From positions 2,080,001 to 2,144,000 of the forward strand of contig NZ_CP053187.1 in NCBI RefSeq assembly GCF_013046825.1: a stretch of DNA of 64,000 nt, in the 5' to 3' direction. The notes under the pieces are model-generated. The model was not told the origin of the DNA. It did no database searches and worked only from the letters and a program-made list of their open reading frames with translations. The stretch comes from Turicibacter sanguinis. GTDB lineage: Bacteria; Bacillota_I; Bacilli_A; MOL361; Turicibacteraceae. Below are positions 21,068 through 28,891 of this stretch, one piece after another. Both the position numbers and the translations under genes were made by a program. Every line of letters starts with the position of its first letter. Within the stretch, counting starts at the first letter, position 1.

Positions 21068-22735
21068 ATGAGCTCAACTATTTTAAATAGTCTGAAGCGG
21101 GGACTTGGTTATCTCTTGATGACCGGATTGATTATTTCGGGTGGAAATTTTGTATATATTCAGTATCCGAAGATGACAGAGCAAGTTAAAAAAATGCAAA
21201 CGCCATATTTTGAAAGCTATCAATTTATTAGGCGATTGGCAAATAGTAGTTTGTATCTTGCATACGAATTTCAAGAGATATCGGGTGATGAAACAGGAAC
21301 GAATGAGGGGAATTTTTATGATGAGTTATCATATTGGGAATATACGTTAGACCGCTATCCGGCTGAATTAGATTATTACGCTGTGAATACAGATGGATCA
21401 CATGAGGAGGCACGTGAAGCTGATCTATTAAAGCAGTTAGTGACGACATCAGACGAGTTGTTATGGAATGAATTACAATCACGTTATCAGTTTGTGACAA
21501 CCGTAACGTTTGATTCGGAAGGGAATGTATCAATTGGTGACGTTTACGGGGCGGATCGTTTTGATTTTGAACGTTTAATGCAGCAAGAGTTTGACTCATA
21601 TTATGACCACCAATATGATATTAAAAATATGACGTTTGTCTTTGGAGTTCCACAGGATTTACCGATGAATGGACCGATTTATTACGAGTTAAATGATTTT
21701 GGGATGGAGAATTATGTGATGGTTAGCATTCCTTATTTAATCGTGATGGCGCTGGTGACGATTTTAGTTATTTTTGTTTTACCCTTTAGATGGATTAAAG
21801 AATCAGGATTAGTTAAGGGATTATTATTTGTACCACTTGAAGTTAGATTTTTATTTGTGATTGCAACTTGCTTTGCCATCATGGGGGCACCATTTTTAAT
21901 CATTGCGACGCAAACTGGCGCATTAGCTGAGATAGTGCAGTGGAGTGTTAATACCGATTATGTAGCGGGAATTGTTCATTTAATGAATGTGTTCTGTTGG
22001 AGTGCTTTTATTGCTGTCATAGCCATTCATGCGCTTTATGTGAAAGAGTTCTTTATCATTGGTCCTTGGAAAATGTTACGCCGCCATACGATGATTGGCC
22101 AGCTGTTTGGTTTGTTCAAAAAGACATCAGACGTTGAAACTGTGATTGAGGAACGAGTCGTGTATCAGGAATCTCCTGCGTTTGCTTTGATGAAGGAAAG
22201 GGTGTCTTCTTTAAGTCATCGTCTTTCGAACTTACAACATCAGCTTCAAGAAGCGATGTCTTGTGAGACTGATGTGGCATTACTTGAAGAAATGAAGTCA
22301 GTTCAGGAAGAACTCCAGTTGCTACTTCATTTAAGTGAAAGTCAAAGTATGAAAACAGAAGTTAATTTTTCGAAGTTAATGGCAGATGTTTTAGCTAAGA
22401 TGCCAGAATCATTTAATGAGTTTGAATTAAAAACTAAACTGCCGACGTCTTCAGTGACGGTCTTAGCTCATCAAAATCAGTTATCTTCCGTGATGGAACA
22501 ATTATTTACGACGATTGCCACTGATGCTTTAGCAAATTCTCGTGTTTATTTAGAAGTAGACGAGATGAATGAGTTCGTGCAGATGACGTTACGTTATGTG
22601 ACGAGTCATGAAGCAAAGATTTCCTCAGAGTTAGTGACATGGATCCAGATGACGCTTGAAAATCAAGAGGGATGTTTTGAAATGGTGGATGATGGTGATT
22701 TAGTGAAGTTTATTTTAAGCGTACCAATGAAATAA
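21068..22735 (+). CDS. membrane protein with a degenerate histidine-kinase-like C-terminus
   Basis: A 555-residue protein. Segment 1 (about 10-30) is followed by an extracellular domain of about 190 residues. Three more hydrophobic stretches then lie at about 217-330, and a cytoplasmic tail of about 200 residues carries heptad-like Leu/Gln-rich helices. Tail segments such as VNFSKLMADVLAKMPE and QLSSVMEQLFTTIATDALANS resemble the phosphotransfer-to-ATPase part of sensor kinases. No H-box histidine, N-box Asn or glycine-rich ATP lid is visible. Start ATG 21068 follows AAAGGTGG; GTG at 21056 is also in frame. TATAAT at 21028-21033 is a likely -10. Function unknown. Confidence 0.7.
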   Translation: MSSTILNSLKRGLGYLLMTGLIISGGNFVYIQYPKMTEQVKKMQTPYFESYQFIRRLANSSLYLAYEFQEISGDETGTNEGNFYDELSYWEYTLDRYPAELDYYAVNTDGSHEEAREADLLKQLVTTSDELLWNELQSRYQFVTTVTFDSEGNVSIGDVYGADRFDFERLMQQEFDSYYDHQYDIKNMTFVFGVPQDLPMNGPIYYELNDFGMENYVMVSIPYLIVMALVTILVIFVLPFRWIKESGLVKGLLFVPLEVRFLFVIATCFAIMGAPFLIIATQTGALAEIVQWSVNTDYVAGIVHLMNVFCWSAFIAVIAIHALYVKEFFIIGPWKMLRRHTMIGQLFGLFKKTSDVETVIEERVVYQESPAFALMKERVSSLSHRLSNLQHQLQEAMSCETDVALLEEMKSVQEELQLLLHLSESQSMKTEVNFSKLMADVLAKMPESFNEFELKTKLPTSSVTVLAHQNQLSSVMEQLFTTIATDALANSRVYLEVDEMNEFVQMTLRYVTSHEAKISSELVTWIQMTLENQEGCFEMVDDGDLVKFILSVPMK

Positions 22736-22740
22736 TTTGA

Positions 22741-22771
22741 GTTGTCTGGTCAGGGCCAGGCAACTTTTTTT
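22741..22771 (+). terminator. terminator after the kinase-like gene
   Basis: Nine-pair stem GTTGTCTGG/CCAGGCAAC (22741-22749 with 22756-22764), then seven T's. Confidence 0.88.
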
Positions 22772-22857
22772 ATGGAATCATGTCGTCTTTGTGTCAATAG
22801 ATTGGGGGGAGGTGAATATATATGTAATGTAAGGGGTTTAAAAAAGGGGGGTTAACA

Positions 22858-23121
22858 ATGGATATTTTGTATGCATTAGGATTAATTTTAGGACTGAATG
22901 TGTATATTGGATTAGTGATTTATTTGTCCAAGCAAAAACAAGTATTTTGGGGACTTTTGTTACCCTTTTTGATGAGTGGAGTCAGTGTTTGGCGTGTGAT
23001 AGAATATGTGCGATGTGGTTCATACTATTTAAATAGTGAAGTAGGAGTATCGATGATTTGTTCATTTATTTTAGCGGTATTTGGATGGGTTTTATTTACA
23101 GTTGTGAGATATGGTGAATAA
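22858..23121 (+). CDS. small three-helix membrane protein, unknown
   Basis: An 87-residue protein with hydrophobic segments at about 4-23, 30-47 and 63-83 and only short loops. The ribosome site GGGGGG is seven bases before the ATG. No recognised family. It is followed 70 bases later by a 49-residue membrane peptide gene, which may be its operon partner. Confidence 0.6.
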   Translation: MDILYALGLILGLNVYIGLVIYLSKQKQVFWGLLLPFLMSGVSVWRVIEYVRCGSYYLNSEVGVSMICSFILAVFGWVLFTVVRYGE

Positions 23122-23191
23122 AACGAATAAGGGATTTATTGTATAAAAATAGATTAATTTGGAATAATAAGAAGTGGAAGGAGTGGGATTG

Positions 23192-23341
23192 ATGGAATAT
23201 CAGCAACTCATTATGACACTTGTACAAGTATTAATATGGGGAGGATTAATCGGATTATCAATTTTTGGAGTTTTATATAAAAAAGGACAGGCAACAGATG
23301 AGGAAGAAGTTGAGCAATATCCAAAAAAACGACAAGTTTAA
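23192..23341 (+). CDS. 49-residue single-pass membrane peptide
   Basis: Short frame starting MEYQQLIMTLVQVLIWGG and ending with charged KKRQV. It has one hydrophobic helix (about 6-28) and an acidic stretch DEEEVEQ. GGAAGGAG lies at a suitable distance from the ATG. The stop codon lies in the 5' arm of a terminator. The size and layout (one helix, acidic tail) resemble the 48-residue frame at 46764, but the sequences differ. Confidence 0.55.
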   Translation: MEYQQLIMTLVQVLIWGGLIGLSIFGVLYKKGQATDEEEVEQYPKKRQV

Positions 23342-23362
23342 GATGAACTTGTCGTTTTTTAT
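23326..23362 (+). terminator. terminator overlapping the 49-residue gene end
   Basis: AAAACGACAAGTT pairs with AACTTGTCGTTTT around a short loop, followed by T's. Confidence 0.85.
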
Positions 23363-23386
23363 TTCATTTTAACGTTAAAATGAAAT
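23361..23386. repeat. perfect 26-bp palindrome
   Basis: ATTTCATTTTAAC is followed immediately by its exact reverse complement GTTAAAATGAAAT. It sits directly after the terminator and overlaps the end of a minus-strand fragment. Confidence 0.8.
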
Positions 23387-23494
23387 AAGCGCCCCTGTTA
23401 AGCGGGTGATGAGTGATTTATATTTAGTTTGTTTTGCTCCTAAATAAACACGATTTTGATAGTATTTTAAAATAGCTTGAATGAGAATTGCCAC
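23375..23494 (-). pseudogene. short coding remnant, 39 codons
   Basis: On the minus strand a frame reads VAILIQAILKYYQNRVYLGA then KQTKYKSLITRLTGALISF and stops. A stop lies just upstream and there is no ribosome site before its GTG. The composition looks protein-like, so it is probably the C-terminal remnant of a lost gene. The family was not recognised. Confidence 0.35.
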
Positions 23495-23615
23495 TAATTA
23501 TGCCTATTTAAGGTTGTTATTTCTATCTATTTGTAATCTTTTATTTTCAAAATAGTAAACTATTCCATTTAGTGATGTGGTTTTATTACAGTAAACAGAA
23601 TAGGGGAGGATAGGG

Positions 23616-23945
23616 ATGCGATATTATGTGAAAGGGTGAGCCTTAACGGAAACAACCTTTTTTATTTTATTAGCTGTGTTTGAGCCGAATCACGGTTATG
23701 GAATGATGCAATTTATTGAAGAACGAACAGAGGGACGTTTAGTTTTGGGAGCGTAAACCTTGTACGGGGCGATTAAAACATTAGATAAAAAAGGATGGAT
23801 TCAAGAAGCTTTAGATGACGGTGAATCCTTACGAAAGAAGGTATACATCATCACTGAACTTGAACGAAAAATTGCAGTGCAAGAATTGAATCGTCTAGAA
23901 TCACTTTACCACACAGCGAAAAAAATCATGAAGGGTAGAGAGTAG
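23616..23945 (+). pseudogene. PadR-family transcriptional regulator, inactivated
   Basis: One frame of 110 codons encodes a PadR winged-helix protein: TETTFFILLAVFEPNHGYGMMQFIEERT, shown here as two parts TETTFFILLAVF and EPNHGYGMMQFIEERT, then TLYGAIKTLDKKGWI. It is broken by TGA at 23637-23639 and TAA at 23754-23756. The second stop replaces the glycine of the conserved G-TLYG turn. PadR proteins repress neighbouring genes, often a DUF2812 membrane protein, and a broken DUF2812 gene follows directly. Confidence 0.85.
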
Positions 23946-23946
23946 A

Positions 23947-24469
23947 ATAAGTAAAAAAGTATATAAAATCTTGTTGAATCCGTTTGAACCACAAGAAGAT
24001 TGGTTGAATAAAATGGCAGAAGAAGGATGGAAATTAGTTAAGACGAGTCGTTGGGGTTATAAATTTGAAGCCTGTCAACGAGGAGCTGTCTGTTAGGAGG
24101 TAGACTTTGTAGCAGATAAGTCGTTCGCTGAGTTAAAAGAGTATGAAGCATTTTTAGAGGGACTAGGCATGAAGGTTTTCACTAAAAACTTGAATCTTGG
24201 CAAGTACTCGATTGGGGAAGTTCGTTTGCGTGAAAAAACATCAGGATGAAAAAGCATTTAAGTTACAGACAGATTATGAAGATTTTATTCTATATGTCAA
24301 AACAATTTGTAATGCATACATTGTAGCGGGGGTTTTATTAACGATCACGCTGATGATGAATCTTGGCAATCACTTACTGCTCAACTTCGTGTCAGTTGGA
24401 TTTATCCTATATTTATTAAAATTGGTTCGGTTGTTTAAGCGTGAACGTAGAGTTTATAAAAAACAATAA
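23947..24469 (+). pseudogene. DUF2812-like membrane protein, inactivated
   Basis: The frame opens with ATA at 23947 where an ATG is expected and reads KKVYKILLNPFEPQEDWLNK and MAEEGWKLVKTSRWGYKFE, the pattern of DUF2812 N-termini. It has TAG at 24094-24096 and ends at TGA 24247. The C-terminal membrane part (residues KKHQDEKAFKLQTDYEDF onward, with two hydrophobic helices) continues in a different frame to 24469, so there is also a frameshift near 24230. It was probably co-transcribed with the broken padR. Confidence 0.75.
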
Positions 24470-24485
24470 AAAATTTAAGAATCGT

Positions 24486-24517
24486 AAAAGTGACTTCACC
24501 ATGAAGTCACTTTTTTT
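24486..24517 (+). terminator. terminator after the decayed PadR/DUF2812 pair
   Basis: Twelve-pair stem AAAAGTGACTTC/GAAGTCACTTTT (24486-24497 with 24503-24514) and T's. The terminator is intact although the genes are not. Confidence 0.88.
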
Positions 24518-24522
24518 AGTGG

Positions 24523-24536
24523 GGACAAATTTGTCC
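24523..24536. promoter_or_regulatory. palindromic operator-like site GGACAAATTTGTCC
   Basis: A perfect 14-bp palindrome about 14 bases upstream of the -10 of the permease operon. It occupies the -35 region, a typical place for a regulator site. The protein that binds is unknown. Confidence 0.5.
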
Positions 24537-24549
24537 ATATGAACGTCAA

Positions 24550-24574
24550 TATAATAAATTTTAATCGCTTACAT
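24550..24574 (+). promoter_or_regulatory. promoter -10 and overlapping cre-like element of the permease/phosphorylase operon
   Basis: TATAAT lies at 24550-24555. Bases 24558-24574, read on the minus strand, give ATGTAAGCGATTAAAAT, which matches the element at 18950 in 15 of 17 positions and resembles a CcpA cre. A cre just past the -10 would block transcription when preferred sugars are present. No good -35 is seen, which suggests an activator (for example the YesN-type regulator). Confidence 0.6.
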
Positions 24575-24630
24575 TGCTTGTTAAAATAGGGGTGTATTAT
24601 AAATCAAGATTAAGAAGGGATGGGAGTGTC

Positions 24631-25587
24631 TTGGAGGCTTTAAAAAAATCAAAAGCAATGAAAGTTGGGGGGACACAAAAAGAAAAAGGGATGAGCCGTA
24701 AAGGGAAAGATCGGTTGTTTATTGCGGTTTGTGTTTTACCTGCTGTGTTGTTATTTAGTTTATTTATTTTATATCCGATGGCAAAAGGATTTATGATGTC
24801 TTTTTATCAATATAGTGGACTCGGGGGGGAAGCAACGTTTATCGGGCTAAAAAATTTTCAAACGTTATTTGCGGATCCAATCTTTCTCACTGCTATGAAA
24901 AACATGGTGTTTGTACTGGTATTCTTCCCATTAATGACAATGGTGCTCGCCATGTTATTTGCAGTAATGTTAACTCAGGGAAGACTTCATCAGTTTGAGC
25001 AGAAGTTTTTTAAAATGATTATTTTCTTTCCTAATATTTTATCAATGGTTGTGATTGGGGTGTTATTCCTTTATTTATACGACTATAATTTAGGATTACT
25101 TAATGGATTTTTAGATGTGGTGGGATTTGAGGTCTTAAAGCAGACGTGGCTTGGACAAAAGAGCACCGTACTGTGGTGCTTAGTTGCGACGATGGTTTGG
25201 CAAGCCACGGGTTATTACATGGTGATGTATATTGCAGGGATTAATCAAATTCCAGTCGATTTATATGAAGCGGCTGATATTGATGGTGCTAGCAAACGCG
25301 TCCAATTTTTCAAAATCACGCTTCCTTTACTTTGGCAAATCTTACGTGTCACCTTAGTGTTCTTTATTACAGGGGCATTTAACTTAACGTTCACATTTGT
25401 GACGGTAATGACAAGTGGTGGACCGAATAATGCCTCACAAGTTCCACTGACTTACATGTATTCACAGGCGTTCTCGAATGCGAATTACGGTTATGCGATG
25501 GCGATTGCAGTGGTGGTGTTTATTTTAGCGATTACGTTGTCATTCATGATTCAAAAATTAACAGATAAAGATGCGATTGAATTTTAA
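24631..25587 (+). CDS. carbohydrate ABC transporter permease 1 (MalF/UgpA type)
   Basis: Membrane permease of the CUT1 family, 318 residues from the proposed start. A hydrophobic segment near residue 30 (CVLPAVLLFSLFILYP) is followed by five more. The EAA loop is YEAADIDGASKRVQFFKITLP. The start is uncertain: TTG 24631 has GGGAG before it, ATG 24658 and 24694 are alternatives. It is followed 14 bases later by its partner permease. No ATPase gene is present, so a shared MsmX-type ATPase elsewhere is expected. Confidence 0.9.
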   Translation: MEALKKSKAMKVGGTQKEKGMSRKGKDRLFIAVCVLPAVLLFSLFILYPMAKGFMMSFYQYSGLGGEATFIGLKNFQTLFADPIFLTAMKNMVFVLVFFPLMTMVLAMLFAVMLTQGRLHQFEQKFFKMIIFFPNILSMVVIGVLFLYLYDYNLGLLNGFLDVVGFEVLKQTWLGQKSTVLWCLVATMVWQATGYYMVMYIAGINQIPVDLYEAADIDGASKRVQFFKITLPLLWQILRVTLVFFITGAFNLTFTFVTVMTSGGPNNASQVPLTYMYSQAFSNANYGYAMAIAVVVFILAITLSFMIQKLTDKDAIEF

Positions 25588-25601
25588 GGGGAGGTGTAAC
25601 G

Positions 25602-26432
25602 ATGAAAAAGTTTTTATCGGGAACAGTACTTCGATTGATTTTATGGTTGGTGTCAATTTTAATTATTATTCCACTCGGATGGACTATTGTTCAATCGTTT
25701 AAAACGACACAGGAATTTTTCGGGGATGTTTGGGCGCTTCCAGCGTCACTCCATATTGAAAATTATGCGAATGCTTGGTCAACCGCCAACATGGGGTCGT
25801 ATTTTTTTAACTCCATTTTGGTGAGTGTCATGGGGGTTTTATTCTCACTTTGCTTAGCCGTACCGGCTGCTTACTGTTTGTCACGCTATCGATTCTTTGC
25901 TTCAAAATTCATAATGTTTGTATTTAGCGCTGGTTTATTTATTCAAGCAACGTATGTGTTAGTTCCATTATTCTCATTATTAAAAGATTTAAATTTACTT
26001 GATAACTTAGTCGTTTTAGCCCTTATTTATGCGACTTCAAGTTTGCCATTTACGATTTTCTTGTTATCAAGCTTTATTCGAGGTGTGTCAAGAAGTTATG
26101 AAGAAGCAGCAGTGATGGATGGAGCCAATCGTTTCCAAATCATGACGAAAGTGATTATGCCACTCATTCAACCAGGAATCGTCACAATTGTTATTTTTAA
26201 CTTTATGGCTTATTGGAACGAGTTCCCGATGGCATTTACGTTTATTTTAGATGACGCCAAAAAGACGTTACCAATTGGGCTTCAAAATTTAATGGAAGTT
26301 CAACGATTCTCAACAGACTGGGGAGCTTTATTTGCGGGGATGGTCATTGTATTAATTCCAATTGTGATTATCTATGCGATTTTAAATGAAAAATTAACTG
26401 AAGGTGTTAATGTCGGTGGAATTAAAGGATAA
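25602..26432 (+). CDS. carbohydrate ABC transporter permease 2 (MalG/UgpE type)
   Basis: Second CUT1 permease, 276 residues with six hydrophobic segments. The EAA motif YEEAAVMDGANRFQIMTKVI lies in the ATPase-docking loop. GGGGAGG precedes the ATG. Together with the previous gene it forms the channel, and it is followed after 15 bases by the phosphorylase that would process the imported disaccharide. Confidence 0.93.
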   Translation: MKKFLSGTVLRLILWLVSILIIIPLGWTIVQSFKTTQEFFGDVWALPASLHIENYANAWSTANMGSYFFNSILVSVMGVLFSLCLAVPAAYCLSRYRFFASKFIMFVFSAGLFIQATYVLVPLFSLLKDLNLLDNLVVLALIYATSSLPFTIFLLSSFIRGVSRSYEEAAVMDGANRFQIMTKVIMPLIQPGIVTIVIFNFMAYWNEFPMAFTFILDDAKKTLPIGLQNLMEVQRFSTDWGALFAGMVIVLIPIVIIYAILNEKLTEGVNVGGIKG

Positions 26433-26447
26433 GAAAGGGGAATTTAA

Positions 26448-28598
26448 ATGTCAGGATTTACATTACCAATTGATAACGTAGAATATGAAAGATTAAGAGA
26501 GGTGATGACGCGTTGGCATGCCGATGCGATTCGAGATTCAGATGGAACAAAACTAGATGATCGTATTTTAGAACTTGGTTTAAAAGTGTATAAAACGTAC
26601 TTAACAACACGTAATGACCAACAGTGGGCAAAAGATCACAAAGAAGAATTACAACAACTTTATATGATGAGTGAACCAACGATTGCTTTTCATAAGTATT
26701 TAATCATTGATCTGATGAAAGGAATTTTTAAAGAACAATTTAAAGTCAATCCCAAAGATTATCATCGTTATTGGCAAGTCATTGACCGAACAACGGGTAA
26801 GGAAGTCGGTCATGAGAAGTGGTTTTATGATGATGAAAAAGAAGTTGTTGTATTAGTTGATGCTATTCTTTATCATGAGTACACGGTTAACTTCTTAATG
26901 TATCAAATTTGGGATCCAACTCAAATGTACAATCATTTAACGAATGATTGGGGGGATCGTGAGCATGAAATGCCGTATGATATGAGACATCCTCTGACGA
27001 ATTCCCATATTAAAGGCTATTTAAATGAGTGGTTAAGCGAGCATCCTGAAGTAGATGTGGTTCGGTTTACAACGTTTTTCTATCATTTTACACTCATTTA
27101 TAATGAAATGAAAAAAGAAAAGTTTGTGGATTGGTTCGGTTATAGTTCAACACTTAGCCACGAAGCCATTCAAGCATTTGAAAAAGCTAAAGGATATCCC
27201 TTAAAAGCTGAATATGTCGTAGATGAAGGATATTTTAATAATCCATTCCGAATTCCAACTAAAGAGTTTTTAGACTTTTTAGATTTTCAATCGGAGTTTG
27301 TGTGTCGTGAGGCGAAGGTCCTCGTGGATATGACGCATGATCATAAAAAAGAAGCCATGATGTTTTTAGGTGATAACTGGATTGGAACAGAGCCTTATGG
27401 AAAATATTTTGAAGCGATAGGCATTGATTCAGTGGTTGGATCAGTTGGAAATGGAACCACACTTCGTATGATTTCTGATATTCCAGGCGTCAAGTATACA
27501 GAAGGACGTTTCTTACCTTATTTCTTCCCTGATGTATTTTGTGAAGAGGGGGATCCTGTTACTGAAGCGAAGGAAAACTGGATCCAAGGACGACGTGCCA
27601 TTATGCAAAGCTCTCTTGATCGGATTGGATATGGTGGGTATCTGTCACTGGCTTTACAGTTCCCTGAGTTTGTTGACGTGGTGGAGCGAATTTCAAATGA
27701 GTTTCATACGTTTCATGAAATGGTGCAAGGTACGAAAGGATATAAGGCTCCCTTTAAAGTGGCGATTTTAAATTGCTTTGGTAAACTTCGTTCTTGGCAA
27801 ACAAATCAAGTCGCGCATGCGCTTTGGTATAAAGAGATTTATTCGTATGTTGGAGTACTTGAGGCATTGTCGGGGATGACGTTTGACGTGGAGTTTATTA
27901 ATTTTGAGGATATTAAGCAGAATGGAATTTCTGAGGAGATCGGGATTATGATTAACTCTGGAGATGCGATGACGGCTTGGAGTGGTGGTGAAAATTGGTT
28001 AGATGAAACAGTGATTACAACGATTCGTGAGTGGGTTTATAATGGGGGTGGATTTATCGGAATTGGAGAACCAACAGCTATTCAACATCAAGGGAAGTAC
28101 TTCCAATTGTTCGATGTACTCGGAGTTGATAAAGATATTACGTATGGACTTAGCTATCGTAAGTATCATGAGTTAACAAAGGAACATTTCATTCTTGAGG
28201 ATATAAAGACGGAGATTGATTTTGGTCGTGGGATGAGGGGCGTATTTAAAAAAGGTGAACATACGACGATTTTAGCGATGGATCAAAATGATATTTTATT
28301 ATCAGTCAATGAGTATGGACGCGGACGTGGCGTTTACATCGCAGGGTTACCTTATAGCGCTCAAAATGCAAGACTTTTACAACGTGCGATTTATTATGCG
28401 GCTCATCAAGAATCAGAACTAATGACTTATTATGTGGATAGCTGTGAAGTGGAGTGTACTTACTTCCCTGAAGTGAAAAAGCTAGCGGTATACAATAATA
28501 GCTTTGAGGTTCAAGAGGCACAAATTTATGTGCGTGGAGAAGTGAAGCATCGTGTTACATTAAATGAAATGGATTTAATTTGGTTAGACGTTGAATAG
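26448..28598 (+). CDS. 1,3-beta-galactosyl-N-acetylhexosamine phosphorylase (GH112)
   Basis: Cytosolic enzyme that splits galacto-N-biose (mucin core 1) or lacto-N-biose with phosphate into galactose-1-phosphate and GalNAc or GlcNAc. The 716-residue length fits the GNBP/LNBP family. The whole pattern matches: RWHADAIRDSDGTKL at the N-terminus, FTTFFYHFTLIYNE, MFLGDNWIGTEPYG with Asp309 as the likely general acid, and the C-terminal INSGDAMTAWSGG and YIAGLPYS. It lacks a signal peptide. It is the last gene of the permease operon. Preference between the two substrates cannot be read. Confidence 0.93.
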   Translation: MSGFTLPIDNVEYERLREVMTRWHADAIRDSDGTKLDDRILELGLKVYKTYLTTRNDQQWAKDHKEELQQLYMMSEPTIAFHKYLIIDLMKGIFKEQFKVNPKDYHRYWQVIDRTTGKEVGHEKWFYDDEKEVVVLVDAILYHEYTVNFLMYQIWDPTQMYNHLTNDWGDREHEMPYDMRHPLTNSHIKGYLNEWLSEHPEVDVVRFTTFFYHFTLIYNEMKKEKFVDWFGYSSTLSHEAIQAFEKAKGYPLKAEYVVDEGYFNNPFRIPTKEFLDFLDFQSEFVCREAKVLVDMTHDHKKEAMMFLGDNWIGTEPYGKYFEAIGIDSVVGSVGNGTTLRMISDIPGVKYTEGRFLPYFFPDVFCEEGDPVTEAKENWIQGRRAIMQSSLDRIGYGGYLSLALQFPEFVDVVERISNEFHTFHEMVQGTKGYKAPFKVAILNCFGKLRSWQTNQVAHALWYKEIYSYVGVLEALSGMTFDVEFINFEDIKQNGISEEIGIMINSGDAMTAWSGGENWLDETVITTIREWVYNGGGFIGIGEPTAIQHQGKYFQLFDVLGVDKDITYGLSYRKYHELTKEHFILEDIKTEIDFGRGMRGVFKKGEHTTILAMDQNDILLSVNEYGRGRGVYIAGLPYSAQNARLLQRAIYYAAHQESELMTYYVDSCEVECTYFPEVKKLAVYNNSFEVQEAQIYVRGEVKHRVTLNEMDLIWLDVE

Positions 28599-28600
28599 TA

Positions 28601-28630
28601 AAAAGCGATATCTAAAAGGATATCGCTTTT
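28601..28630 (+). terminator. terminator after the GH112 gene
   Basis: Perfect twelve-pair stem AAAAGCGATATC/GATATCGCTTTT with a TAAAAG loop. The T-run is short but the stem is strong. The next 260 bases hold no gene I can support. Confidence 0.8.
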
Positions 28631-28891
28631 AAATGAATAGAGTAAAAGGAAAAACCTTTATGGCCATTTTTTAAGGGGGATCAAAAACTTTAGCATCATC
28701 AATTACTGTTAAGGGATTAATAAAGCTTTAGAGATCGTACGTCCTAATTAATCTAGTAAAAATGAACCCCTCTAATGAAAAGAGTCTTGTTTTTTAGATA
28801 ATACCCTAAATACTAGATAGTGTTAATTGATTAGAGTATATGATCTTTTATGAATTTAATTTTTTTGATATTAATTTTAAAAAGTGACTCA

